From an uncultured Collinsella sp. (GTDB lineage: Bacteria > Actinomycetota > Coriobacteriia > Coriobacteriales > Coriobacteriaceae): a DNA stretch of 5,074 bases. Below are positions 1 through 5,074 of this stretch, one piece after another; position 1 is the stretch's first letter; each line of letters opens with the position of its first letter. Location: NCBI GenBank assembly GCA_947003675.1, contig CAMQPJ010000116.1, forward strand, positions 1 to 5,074, in the 5' to 3' direction. Under the pieces are notes generated by a model that was given only the letters and a program-made list of their open reading frames with translations, was not told the DNA's origin and ran no database searches. The position numbers and the translations under genes are program-made.

Positions 1-1959
1 TACGATAGATAGGACGATCGAATGCTCGAAGGCTTCGATCTCGCGCCCCTCCAGGTCGATGCCGATGACACCGAATACCTTGTCGCTGGTGCGAACCGCG
101 AGGTAGAGACAGCGCGCCTCGGGCAGGGTCCGCGTGCTTGCGCCCGCGCGCTTGTTGTTGGTATAGGTCCAGGTTGCAACGGCGCGCTCGTAGTCGGTGA
201 GCAGCGTTGCGGATCGGTTTTCGGTGCCAGCGGACTCATAGAGCGTCTTGCCGAGCGTGCCGTGTTCGGCGGTGTAGAAGACCACGTCGAGTTTTAGCAG
301 TTTGATGAGTTGGTTCATGGCGACGCGGGCGCACTCCTCCGCGCTATGGGCTTGCTGCAAGAGCTGGTTCGTTTCGAGGAGTACGCGCGTTTTGAATGCG
401 TTCTCGGCGGAGGTACGGGCGTTGTCGGCGATGCGCGCAGTTAACTCGCCGGCGACCATAGCGGTAGCGAACATGATGCCGAACGTGACCAGATAGCTTC
501 GGTCGTAGCTGGCGAGCGAAAACAGAGGCGTGACGAAGCAGAAGTTGTAAAGCACTACAGAGAGCACGCTCGATACGATCGTGCAGATACGCCCCGTCGT
601 GGTGACGGCGGTCAACAGGGCCGTGAGGATATAGAGGGATATGATGCTGGAATCGGCAAATCCCAGATGGCGAAAAGCCGTGCCGATTGCCGTGGCGACA
701 AGAGAGAGGGCCAGCGTGCGAAGTACGTTTCGGCTGCTGGGCGGCTGCAGGGAGAGCGCACGGCGGCGTCCTTTGGGCCGGGAGGGCGGAGTCGACTGGT
801 CTGGAATGATGTAAATGTCGAGGTTCGGGGCGAATGTTATGAGCTGTTCTACGAGAGATTTGCGGCCGAAGAGGGTCTGACGGACGCTGCTGTGCTCGCC
901 CGTGCGTCCCATGACGATCTTCGAAATACCCGACAGGCGCGCGAACTCGGAGATCTGAAACGCGACGTCGTCGCCATAGACGGTTTCCATATGTGCTCCG
1001 AGCTGCTCGGCTAGGGCGATATTGGCTGCAAGCTTGGCGCGCTCATCATCGCTCATGGCTTGCGTGCGCGGGCTCTCTACGAACAGGGCGACGAGCTCGC
1101 TGCGAAACGCTTTCGCCATGCGTGCGGCGGCACGGACGATGCGGGGATTGGTCGGCGCCGGGGAGACGCAGACTAAGATACGCTCCCTGGTGTAGTAGTC
1201 ACGGTTTCCCAGCACGCGTGCGGCGTCTGTGAGGCGGCCGGTGCGATCGGCGCAGCGGCGCAGCGCGATTTCTCGGAGTGCGGTGAGGTTCTCGACGGTA
1301 AAAAAATGCTGTTGCGCTCGGTCGGCTTGTGCGGGACGGTAGACGAGGCCGGCGCGAAGGCGCTCAAGTAGGTCTTCGGGCTCTATGTCGACGAGCTCGA
1401 CCTGGTCGGCATCATCGAAGATACGGTCGGGGATTCGTTCGCTCACGACAACGCCGGTGATGGATGCAACCATGTCGTTTAGGCTCTCGATATGCTGAAC
1501 GTTCACGGTCGTATAGACGTCGATGCCCGCATGTAGAAGTTCCTCGACGTCTTGATAGCGTTTGTCGTGGCGAGACCCCGGTGCATTCGTATGGGCGAGC
1601 TCGTCGACGAGGATGAGCTGAGGGGCGCGTTCGATAGCCGCATCTAGATCGAACTCGTTGAGCGTAATGCCGTTGTACTCGATGAGTTTATAGGGCACGT
1701 TCTCAAGCCCTTGTGCAAGATGGGCAGTTGCCGGACGTTCGTGCGGCTCGATGTATCCCGCGACGACGTCGACACCTCGCCGCTTGGCGGCGTGGGCGGC
1801 TTGAAGCATCGCATAAGTTTTGCCTGTGCCAGCAGCGTAGCCAAAGAAAATCTTGAGGTGTCCCCGGCTGGTTCGAGCGTCATCGGCGACCTCGTCTTTC
1901 TCAATTGCCTTGAGGATGAGGTCTGGATTGACGCGAGTGTCCGATGCGTCGCGCTGCAT
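1..1959 (-). CDS. kdpD: KdpD sensor histidine kinase, partial (653 N-terminal residues; C-terminus beyond window start)
   Basis: This is the membrane sensor kinase that, with response regulator KdpE, induces the KdpFABC potassium pump when K+ is limiting. The frame is open for all 653 codons. Domains in order: KdpD sensor domain with Walker A GYAAGTGKT (residues 40-48), Walker B-like LVDELAHTN (about 117-125) and the family signature TTVNVQHIESLN (150-161); a universal-stress-protein domain (about 259-386, with VMGRTG at 349-354); four hydrophobic segments (about 413-431, 438-453, 458-480, 489-504); then a GAF-like domain (about 525-653). The family is usually near 900 residues, so the phosphoacceptor His and ATPase domains are missing only because the window ends. 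ATG at 1959 is chosen because AGAAAGG lies 7 bases upstream; an in-frame ATG at 1995 has no such site. Codon use is less biased than in kdpA/kdpB, fitting lower expression. The gene is divergent from kdpFAB. Identity is certain; kdpE probably follows it. Confidence 0.97.
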   Translation of the reverse strand, partial: MQRDASDTRVNPDLILKAIEKDEVADDARTSRGHLKIFFGYAAGTGKTYAMLQAAHAAKRRGVDVVAGYIEPHERPATAHLAQGLENVPYKLIEYNGITLNEFDLDAAIERAPQLILVDELAHTNAPGSRHDKRYQDVEELLHAGIDVYTTVNVQHIESLNDMVASITGVVVSERIPDRIFDDADQVELVDIEPEDLLERLRAGLVYRPAQADRAQQHFFTVENLTALREIALRRCADRTGRLTDAARVLGNRDYYTRERILVCVSPAPTNPRIVRAAARMAKAFRSELVALFVESPRTQAMSDDERAKLAANIALAEQLGAHMETVYGDDVAFQISEFARLSGISKIVMGRTGEHSSVRQTLFGRKSLVEQLITFAPNLDIYIIPDQSTPPSRPKGRRRALSLQPPSSRNVLRTLALSLVATAIGTAFRHLGFADSSIISLYILTALLTAVTTTGRICTIVSSVLSVVLYNFCFVTPLFSLASYDRSYLVTFGIMFATAMVAGELTARIADNARTSAENAFKTRVLLETNQLLQQAHSAEECARVAMNQLIKLLKLDVVFYTAEHGTLGKTLYESAGTENRSATLLTDYERAVATWTYTNNKRAGASTRTLPEARCLYLAVRTSDKVFGVIGIDLEGREIEAFEHSIVLSIV

Positions 1960-1966
1960 AGCGTAG

Positions 1967-1973
1967 CCTTTCT
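1967..1973 (-). promoter_or_regulatory. kdpD ribosome binding site
   Basis: On the minus strand AGAAAGG sits 7 bases before the ATG at 1959. It decides between this start and the in-frame ATG at 1995, which would add 12 residues and lacks a purine-rich site. Confidence 0.6.
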
Positions 1974-2031
1974 GAAGCGTTGTCCATGCGTGCATACGCG
2001 GTGAGGACGCCGCTGTATGCTCGCGAGGTCG

Positions 2032-2037
2032 AGTATA
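2032..2037 (-). promoter_or_regulatory. Candidate -10 element for kdpD
   Basis: The minus-strand hexamer TATACT matches the sigma70-type TATAAT consensus at 5 of 6 positions. It lies about 73 bases before the kdpD start, placing transcription start near 2025. I see no convincing -35 hexamer at 16-18 bases, so the promoter would be weak or activator-dependent. The direct repeat at 2071-2092 lies upstream of it, centred about 55 bases from the predicted start. Confidence 0.35.
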
Positions 2038-2070
2038 GGCGCACTGCAGCAGCAATAGTGCTTTCTACCT

Positions 2071-2092
2071 GCATCTTTACGGCATCTTAAGG
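2071..2092. promoter_or_regulatory. 11-bp-period direct repeat, candidate KdpE operator
   Basis: GCATCTT occurs at 2071-2077 and again at 2082-2088, exactly 11 bases apart. Over the full 11-base unit the two copies agree at 9 of 11 positions (GCATCTTTACG and GCATCTTAAGG). OmpR/PhoB-family regulators, to which KdpE belongs, typically bind tandem direct repeats spaced about one helical turn apart. The repeat lies between the two divergent genes, upstream of candidate -10 elements in both directions. Assignment to KdpE is inference from spacing and location; I cannot match it to a known site. Confidence 0.5.
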
Positions 2093-2093
2093 T

Positions 2094-2113
2094 CGTGAGC
2101 CCCGGCCCTCACG
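2094..2113. repeat. Perfect 6-bp inverted repeat in the kdpF promoter region
   Basis: CGTGAG (2094-2099) and CTCACG (2108-2113) are perfect inverted repeats around an 8-base GC-only spacer. The element overlaps the place where a -35 hexamer for kdpF is expected. It is not followed by a T-run, so it does not look like a terminator. It could be a protein-binding palindrome or chance in GC-rich DNA. Confidence 0.35.
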
Positions 2114-2123
2114 CCTCTTTAAT
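2095..2123 (+). promoter_or_regulatory. Candidate kdpFABC promoter
   Basis: TTTAAT at 2118-2123 matches TATAAT at 5 of 6 positions. At the standard 17-base spacing the upstream hexamer is GTGAGC (2095-2100), which shares only the TGA core with TTGACA. A good -10 with a poor -35 fits a promoter needing an activator, and the direct repeat 2071-2092 sits just upstream, centred about 49 bases before the predicted start near 2130. That would leave a leader of about 74 bases before kdpF. Confidence 0.4.
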
Positions 2124-2129
2124 CCCTAG

Positions 2130-2169
2130 AAGCGTTTACTGTCCCCAGACGCTTGCGAGAGCAGGCGTC
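2130..2169 (+). promoter_or_regulatory. Structured kdpF leader with mutually exclusive hairpins
   Basis: GACGCTTGC (2148-2156) pairs with GCAGGCGTC (2161-2169) through nine base pairs, one of them T-G, closed by a GAGA tetraloop of the stable GNRA class. The same ACGCTT (2149-2154) is also perfectly complementary to AAGCGT at 2130-2135, so the two folds exclude each other. There is no U-tract, so it is not an intrinsic terminator. CCCC at 2143-2146 in the loop of the upstream fold could pair with GGGG of the kdpF ribosome binding site (2194-2197). A regulatory role is inferred from base pairing only; no known riboswitch class is recognised. Confidence 0.4.
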
Positions 2170-2190
2170 CGAGACATCGGGCCGTGCGTG

Positions 2191-2197
2191 AAAGGGG
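2191..2197 (+). promoter_or_regulatory. kdpF ribosome binding site
   Basis: AAAGGGG lies 6 bases before the ATG at 2204, which supports translation of this very short gene. Its GGGG is complementary to CCCC at 2143-2146 in the leader. Confidence 0.6.
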
Positions 2198-2203
2198 CGG
2201 TAA

Positions 2204-2290
2204 ATGAACATCCTCATTCCCATCATCGGAGTCGTCTGCATTGGACTTCTTATCTATTACATCTACATTCTGATGAGGAGTGATTCGTAA
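2204..2290 (+). CDS. kdpF: KdpF, small membrane subunit of the K+-transporting ATPase (28 aa)
   Basis: This encodes a 28-residue peptide that is almost entirely one hydrophobic helix: start MNILIPIIGV, then a stretch with YYIYILM, and a short polar tail RSDS. In the family, KdpF is a single-span peptide of about 29 residues that binds KdpA and stabilises the KdpFABC complex in the cytoplasmic membrane. The aromatic, Y-rich end of the helix followed by an acidic tail resembles other KdpF peptides. AAAGGGG sits 6 bases upstream. The stop is only 3 bases before the kdpA ATG, so the two are translationally linked. Identity rests mainly on position, size and hydrophobicity, which together are strong. 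It is short enough to be skipped by ordinary gene callers. Confidence 0.87.
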   Translation: MNILIPIIGVVCIGLLIYYIYILMRSDS

Positions 2291-2293
2291 ACT

Positions 2294-4117
2294 ATGGACG
2301 CTGCGATTCAGTACATCTTGTACTTTGCCGTGCTCGTCGTCCTGGCCGTTCCGCTCGGTCGGTTCATGGCCCATATCATGGATGGTGAGCATACGTTCCT
2401 GTCGCCTGTGATTGCTCCTGTGGAGCGCGGCGTCTATCGTCTGCTTCGCATCGACGCGGCAGAGCAGATGGGGTGTAGGCGCTATCTGGCGAGCGTGCTG
2501 GTCTTTTCGGGGATCGGCCTCGTGGCTCTAGTGGCACTCCAAGCGCTTCAGTCCTTCTTGCCAGGCAATCCCCAGCACCTGCCGGGTGTGTCATGGGACC
2601 TGTCGTTCAATACGGCTGTTTCCTTCATAACCAACACCAACTGGCAGTCCTATTCCGGTGAGACCACCCTGTCCTATCTTGTGCAGTTCATGGGCCTCAC
2701 CGTGCAAAACTTCTTGTCCGCTGGCACCGGTATCGCGGTCATGTTCGCGCTCATCCGCGGTTTCCGTCAGGTCAAGGAGCAGGGTCTGGGTTCCTTCTGG
2801 GTCGACCTCACCCGCACCGTCCTGTATGTGCTCATCCCGCTGAACCTCGTGTTCGGCATCTGCCTGGCTGCCGGTGGCGTCATCTCCAACTTCCAGCCGG
2901 CTCAGAAGGCCGAGCTCGTAGAGCCCGTCGCTGTCCAGCCTAATGCAGACGGCGGCTGGAGCGTCATCGACGGCGCCCAGATCGAGGGCGACACGGTCAA
3001 GGTCGACGGCAAGGTTGTCGAGGGCGCGCGCGTGGTCACCGAGCAGTTCCTGCCCCAGGGTCCCGCGGCTCCTCAGGTCGCCATCAAGCAGTCCGGCACC
3101 AACGGCGGCGGCTTCTTCGGCGTGAACTCCGCTCATCCGTATGAGAACCCCAGTGCCTTCACCAACATCATCGAGATGACCAGCCTGCTGCTGATCCCGG
3201 CCGCCTGCTGCTTCACCTTCGGTATCGGCGTCAAGAACACCAAGCAGGGCAAGGCCATCTTTGCCGCCATGTTCATCCTGCTGGTGATCTTCACCGGCAT
3301 CATTGCCGTCAACGAGCATGCGGGCACCCCGCAGCTGGCCGATGGCGGAGCGGTCAATATCGAGATGACCGACGGCCAGGCCGGCGGCAACATGGAGGGC
3401 AAGGAGAGCCGTTTCGGTATCGCCTCCTCTTCTACCTGGTCCGCTTTCACGACGGCTGCTTCCAACGGCTCGGTTAACTCCATGCACGACTCCTACACTC
3501 CGCTGGGCGGTTTTATCCAGATGCTCCAGATTGCTCTGGGCGAGGTCGTCTTCGGCGGCGTGGGCTGCGGCCTGTACGGCATGATCGGCTTCGCCATCCT
3601 CACAGTGTTCATCGCCGGCCTCATGGTCGGACGCACGCCTGAGTTCCTGGGCAAGAAGATCGAGCCGGGCGAGATGCGCTGGGCAGTTGTCCTGTGCTTG
3701 GCAACTCCGTTTGCCATTCTGGTGTGCTCGGCCATCGCCTGCATGGTGCCCGGTCTTGCCGACCAGCTCAACAATGGTGGCGCGCACGGCTTCTCCGAGG
3801 CGCTGTATGCCTTCACCTCATGCGGCGGCAACAACGGATCGGCGTTTGCAGGCATGAACTGCAACATTCCCTGGATCAACGTCATGCTCGGCCTCGAGAT
3901 GCTGTTCGCCCGCTTCATGCCCATCATCGGTACGCTGGCTATCGCCGGCTCGCTGGCCAAGAAGGGTAAGGTCGCCGAGAGCGCCGGTACCCTGTCTACC
4001 ACCAACGGCATGTTCGTATTCCTGCTCGTGTTCATCGTTCTGCTGATCGGTGCCCTGAGTTTCTTCCCGGCTCTGGCGCTTGGCCCCGTTGCCGAGTTCT
4101 TCCAGATGATTGCGTAA
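2294..4117 (+). CDS. kdpA: KdpA, potassium-binding and translocating subunit (607 aa)
   Basis: KdpA is the channel-like subunit of KdpFABC that selects K+ and passes it towards KdpB. The protein is highly hydrophobic, with about ten membrane segments. The four pore-loop regions are visible: TNTNWQSYSG (113-122), GTNGGGFF (268-275), SNGSVNSMHD (about 390-399) and CGGNNGSAFAG (510-520). Other family landmarks are LTVQNFLSAGTGIAV, NMEGKESRFG, GEVVFGGVG, GRTPEFLGKKI and the C-terminal FFPALALGPVAE. It is about 50 residues longer than E. coli KdpA (557). Most of the excess is a hydrophilic segment at about 206-241, before the second pore loop, on the extracellular side. The start has GAGGAG (2275-2280) inside the end of kdpF, 13 bases upstream, which is long and suggests coupling to kdpF translation. 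kdpB follows after 16 bases. Codon use is strongly biased to C/G-ending codons, more so than kdpD. Confidence 0.99.
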   Translation: MDAAIQYILYFAVLVVLAVPLGRFMAHIMDGEHTFLSPVIAPVERGVYRLLRIDAAEQMGCRRYLASVLVFSGIGLVALVALQALQSFLPGNPQHLPGVSWDLSFNTAVSFITNTNWQSYSGETTLSYLVQFMGLTVQNFLSAGTGIAVMFALIRGFRQVKEQGLGSFWVDLTRTVLYVLIPLNLVFGICLAAGGVISNFQPAQKAELVEPVAVQPNADGGWSVIDGAQIEGDTVKVDGKVVEGARVVTEQFLPQGPAAPQVAIKQSGTNGGGFFGVNSAHPYENPSAFTNIIEMTSLLLIPAACCFTFGIGVKNTKQGKAIFAAMFILLVIFTGIIAVNEHAGTPQLADGGAVNIEMTDGQAGGNMEGKESRFGIASSSTWSAFTTAASNGSVNSMHDSYTPLGGFIQMLQIALGEVVFGGVGCGLYGMIGFAILTVFIAGLMVGRTPEFLGKKIEPGEMRWAVVLCLATPFAILVCSAIACMVPGLADQLNNGGAHGFSEALYAFTSCGGNNGSAFAGMNCNIPWINVMLGLEMLFARFMPIIGTLAIAGSLAKKGKVAESAGTLSTTNGMFVFLLVFIVLLIGALSFFPALALGPVAEFFQMIA

Positions 4118-4123
4118 AGGAGG
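4118..4123 (+). promoter_or_regulatory. kdpB ribosome binding site
   Basis: AGGAGG is a perfect Shine-Dalgarno core starting one base after the kdpA stop codon. It is 10 bases before ATG 4134 and 16 before the second in-frame ATG at 4140, which favours the first. Confidence 0.75.
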
Positions 4124-4133
4124 GCGCAGATTT

Positions 4134-5074
4134 ATGGCTATGCAAAAAGACATGATGGGCCGCGCGGTCCGCGACTCGTTTGCCAAACTGGATCCTCGCG
4201 TCCAGATTCAAAACCCGGTCATGTTCCTGGTGTGGCTTTCCGCCGTCATGACCTCCGTCCTGGCCGTCGCTTCCATCTTCGGTGTGCAGGACGCGGGTGT
4301 GCCCACCTACTATGTGGTCGCCATCGCGGTCATCCTGTGGCTCACCGACCTGTTCTCGAACTTCGCCGAGGCGCTTGCCGAGGGCCGCGGTAAGGCTCAG
4401 GCTGATTCCCTGCGTGCGGCCAAGAAGGATGTCGAGGCCCATCGCATCGAGTCCGTTAAGGACAAGGAACACTTCACCGTCGTTCCCGGCACCGAGCTTA
4501 CGCGCGGCGACCTGGTGATCGTACGCGCCGGCGAGCAGATTCCCGGCGATGGCGACGTCATCGAGGGCGCTGCCTCCGTTGACGAGTCCGCCATCACCGG
4601 TGAGTCCGCCCCCGTGGTCCGCGAGGCCGGCGGCGACCGCTCTGCCGTTACCGGCGGTACCGCGGTGCTGTCCGATTGGATCATCGTCAAGATCTCCAGT
4701 GAGCCCGGCCAGAGCTTCCTGGACAAGATGATCGCGATGGTCGAGGGTGCCGCGCGCAAGAAGACCCCTAACGAGATCGCTCTGGAGATCTTCCTGGTGG
4801 CCCTCTCCATCGTCTTTATCCTGGTCACGCTGGCCCTGTATTGTTACTCCTGCTTCTCGGCCGGTCTTAACGACATGGTCAACCCCACGGCCGTGACCAC
4901 GCTCGTGGCACTGCTCGTGTGCCTGGCTCCCACTACCATCGGCGCCCTTCTGTCCGCCATCGGCATCGCCGGCATGAGCCGTCTGAACGAGGCCAACGTG
5001 CTGGCCATGTCCGGCCGCGCCATCGAGGCCGCCGGCGACGTCGACATCCTCATGCTCGACAAGACCGGCACCAT
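4134..5074 (+). CDS. kdpB: KdpB, P-type ATPase catalytic subunit, partial (first 313 residues)
   Basis: KdpB is the ATP-hydrolysing subunit that energises K+ uptake through KdpA in the cytoplasmic membrane. Visible parts: two membrane helices (about 29-49 and 58-76); the GRGKAQADSLR segment leading into the actuator domain; RAGEQIPGDGDVIEG (131-145) and DESAITGES (150-158), whose TGES loop drives dephosphorylation; a third helix (about 217-238); and a fourth helix with the CLAPTTIG motif (263-270) that lies along the ion path. RAIEAAGDVDILMLDKTGT ends the window, with the phosphorylated Asp at residue 309. Ser158 of TGES matches E. coli Ser162, reported as an inhibitory phosphorylation site at high K+. 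The remaining P and N domains (full family length near 680-700) lie beyond the window; the truncation is an artefact of the boundary. kdpC is expected downstream. Confidence 0.98.
   Translation, partial: MAMQKDMMGRAVRDSFAKLDPRVQIQNPVMFLVWLSAVMTSVLAVASIFGVQDAGVPTYYVVAIAVILWLTDLFSNFAEALAEGRGKAQADSLRAAKKDVEAHRIESVKDKEHFTVVPGTELTRGDLVIVRAGEQIPGDGDVIEGAASVDESAITGESAPVVREAGGDRSAVTGGTAVLSDWIIVKISSEPGQSFLDKMIAMVEGAARKKTPNEIALEIFLVALSIVFILVTLALYCYSCFSAGLNDMVNPTAVTTLVALLVCLAPTTIGALLSAIGIAGMSRLNEANVLAMSGRAIEAAGDVDILMLDKTGT

Noticed and set aside
1..1959. kdpD as a broken gene, because the kinase core is missing
   Set aside because: The frame stays open to the first base of the window and the lost part is exactly what the boundary would remove, so this is window truncation and not a pseudogene.
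1711..2004. Plus-strand open frame of 97 codons across the start of kdpD
   Set aside because: It is antisense to the KdpD Walker A/B region, which is strongly conserved on the other strand. The product resembles no known protein.
1974..2136. Eight-base direct repeat GAAGCGTT at 1974-1981 and 2129-2136
   Set aside because: An 8-base match in a region of this size is likely by chance, and the distance between copies suggests no shared function.
2148..2169. Hairpin as an intrinsic terminator or attenuator
   Set aside because: The stem is strong but no T-run follows, so transcription termination of the usual kind is not supported.
2095..2203. ydaO-type c-di-AMP riboswitch upstream of kdpF
   Set aside because: Some kdp operons have one, but the conserved GGGGAACC-like core and other landmarks are absent and the leader seems too short.
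2095..2283. 62-codon plus-strand frame overlapping kdpF
   Set aside because: It starts inside the candidate promoter and its product is unlike any membrane or Kdp protein. The kdpF frame explains the region better.
2591..3787. Long open frame of 398 codons on the minus strand
   Set aside because: It lies wholly antisense to kdpA, a certain gene. It is rich in Asp, His, Glu, Gly and Ala as expected from the complement of GC-rich codons, and shows no recognisable domain or membrane segment.
3493..4035. Minus-strand open frame of 180 codons
   Set aside because: It is antisense to kdpA in another frame. The Pro/Ser/Met-rich composition is that of a complement shadow and no domain is recognisable.

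Overview
The window holds most of a potassium-scavenging Kdp locus in a divergent arrangement. On the minus strand (1-1959) lies kdpD, the potassium/osmotic sensor histidine kinase. Its C-terminal kinase core is cut off by the window start. On the plus strand lie kdpF (2204-2290), kdpA (2294-4117) and the first 313 codons of kdpB (4134-5074). kdpB is cut immediately after its DKTGT phosphorylation motif. The sequence is GC-rich. The Kdp proteins resemble, from memory, those of gut Actinobacteria of the class Coriobacteriia (Collinsella/Olsenella-like). That assignment is inference, not a database result.

Layout: (1) 1-1959, one uninterrupted reading frame on the minus strand. In order it encodes the KdpD sensor domain with Walker A and B motifs, a universal-stress-protein (USP) domain, four membrane helices and a GAF-like domain. 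(2) 1960-2203, a 244-base divergent intergenic region. It carries an 11-bp-period direct repeat that could be a KdpE operator, a candidate -10 element for each direction, a perfect 6-bp inverted repeat, and a leader that can fold into alternative hairpins before the kdpF ribosome binding site. (3) 2204-5074, kdpF-kdpA-kdpB with gaps of 3 and 16 bases, read as one transcript. kdpC is expected to follow kdpB, and kdpE to follow kdpD; both would lie outside the window.

How it works together: KdpFABC is a hybrid of a channel-like potassium subunit (KdpA) and a P-type ATPase (KdpB), stabilised by the small KdpF and KdpC subunits. It imports K+ at very low external concentration. KdpD with its response regulator KdpE switches the transporter on. 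Here the sensor gene starts about 245 bases from the transporter operon on the other strand, so one regulatory region could serve both.

I found no mobile element, CRISPR array, tRNA, rRNA or terminator. The locus is a known system. The parts that merit a second look are its divergent control region, the structured leader, an extra extracellular segment in KdpA, and a degenerate c-di-AMP motif in KdpD.
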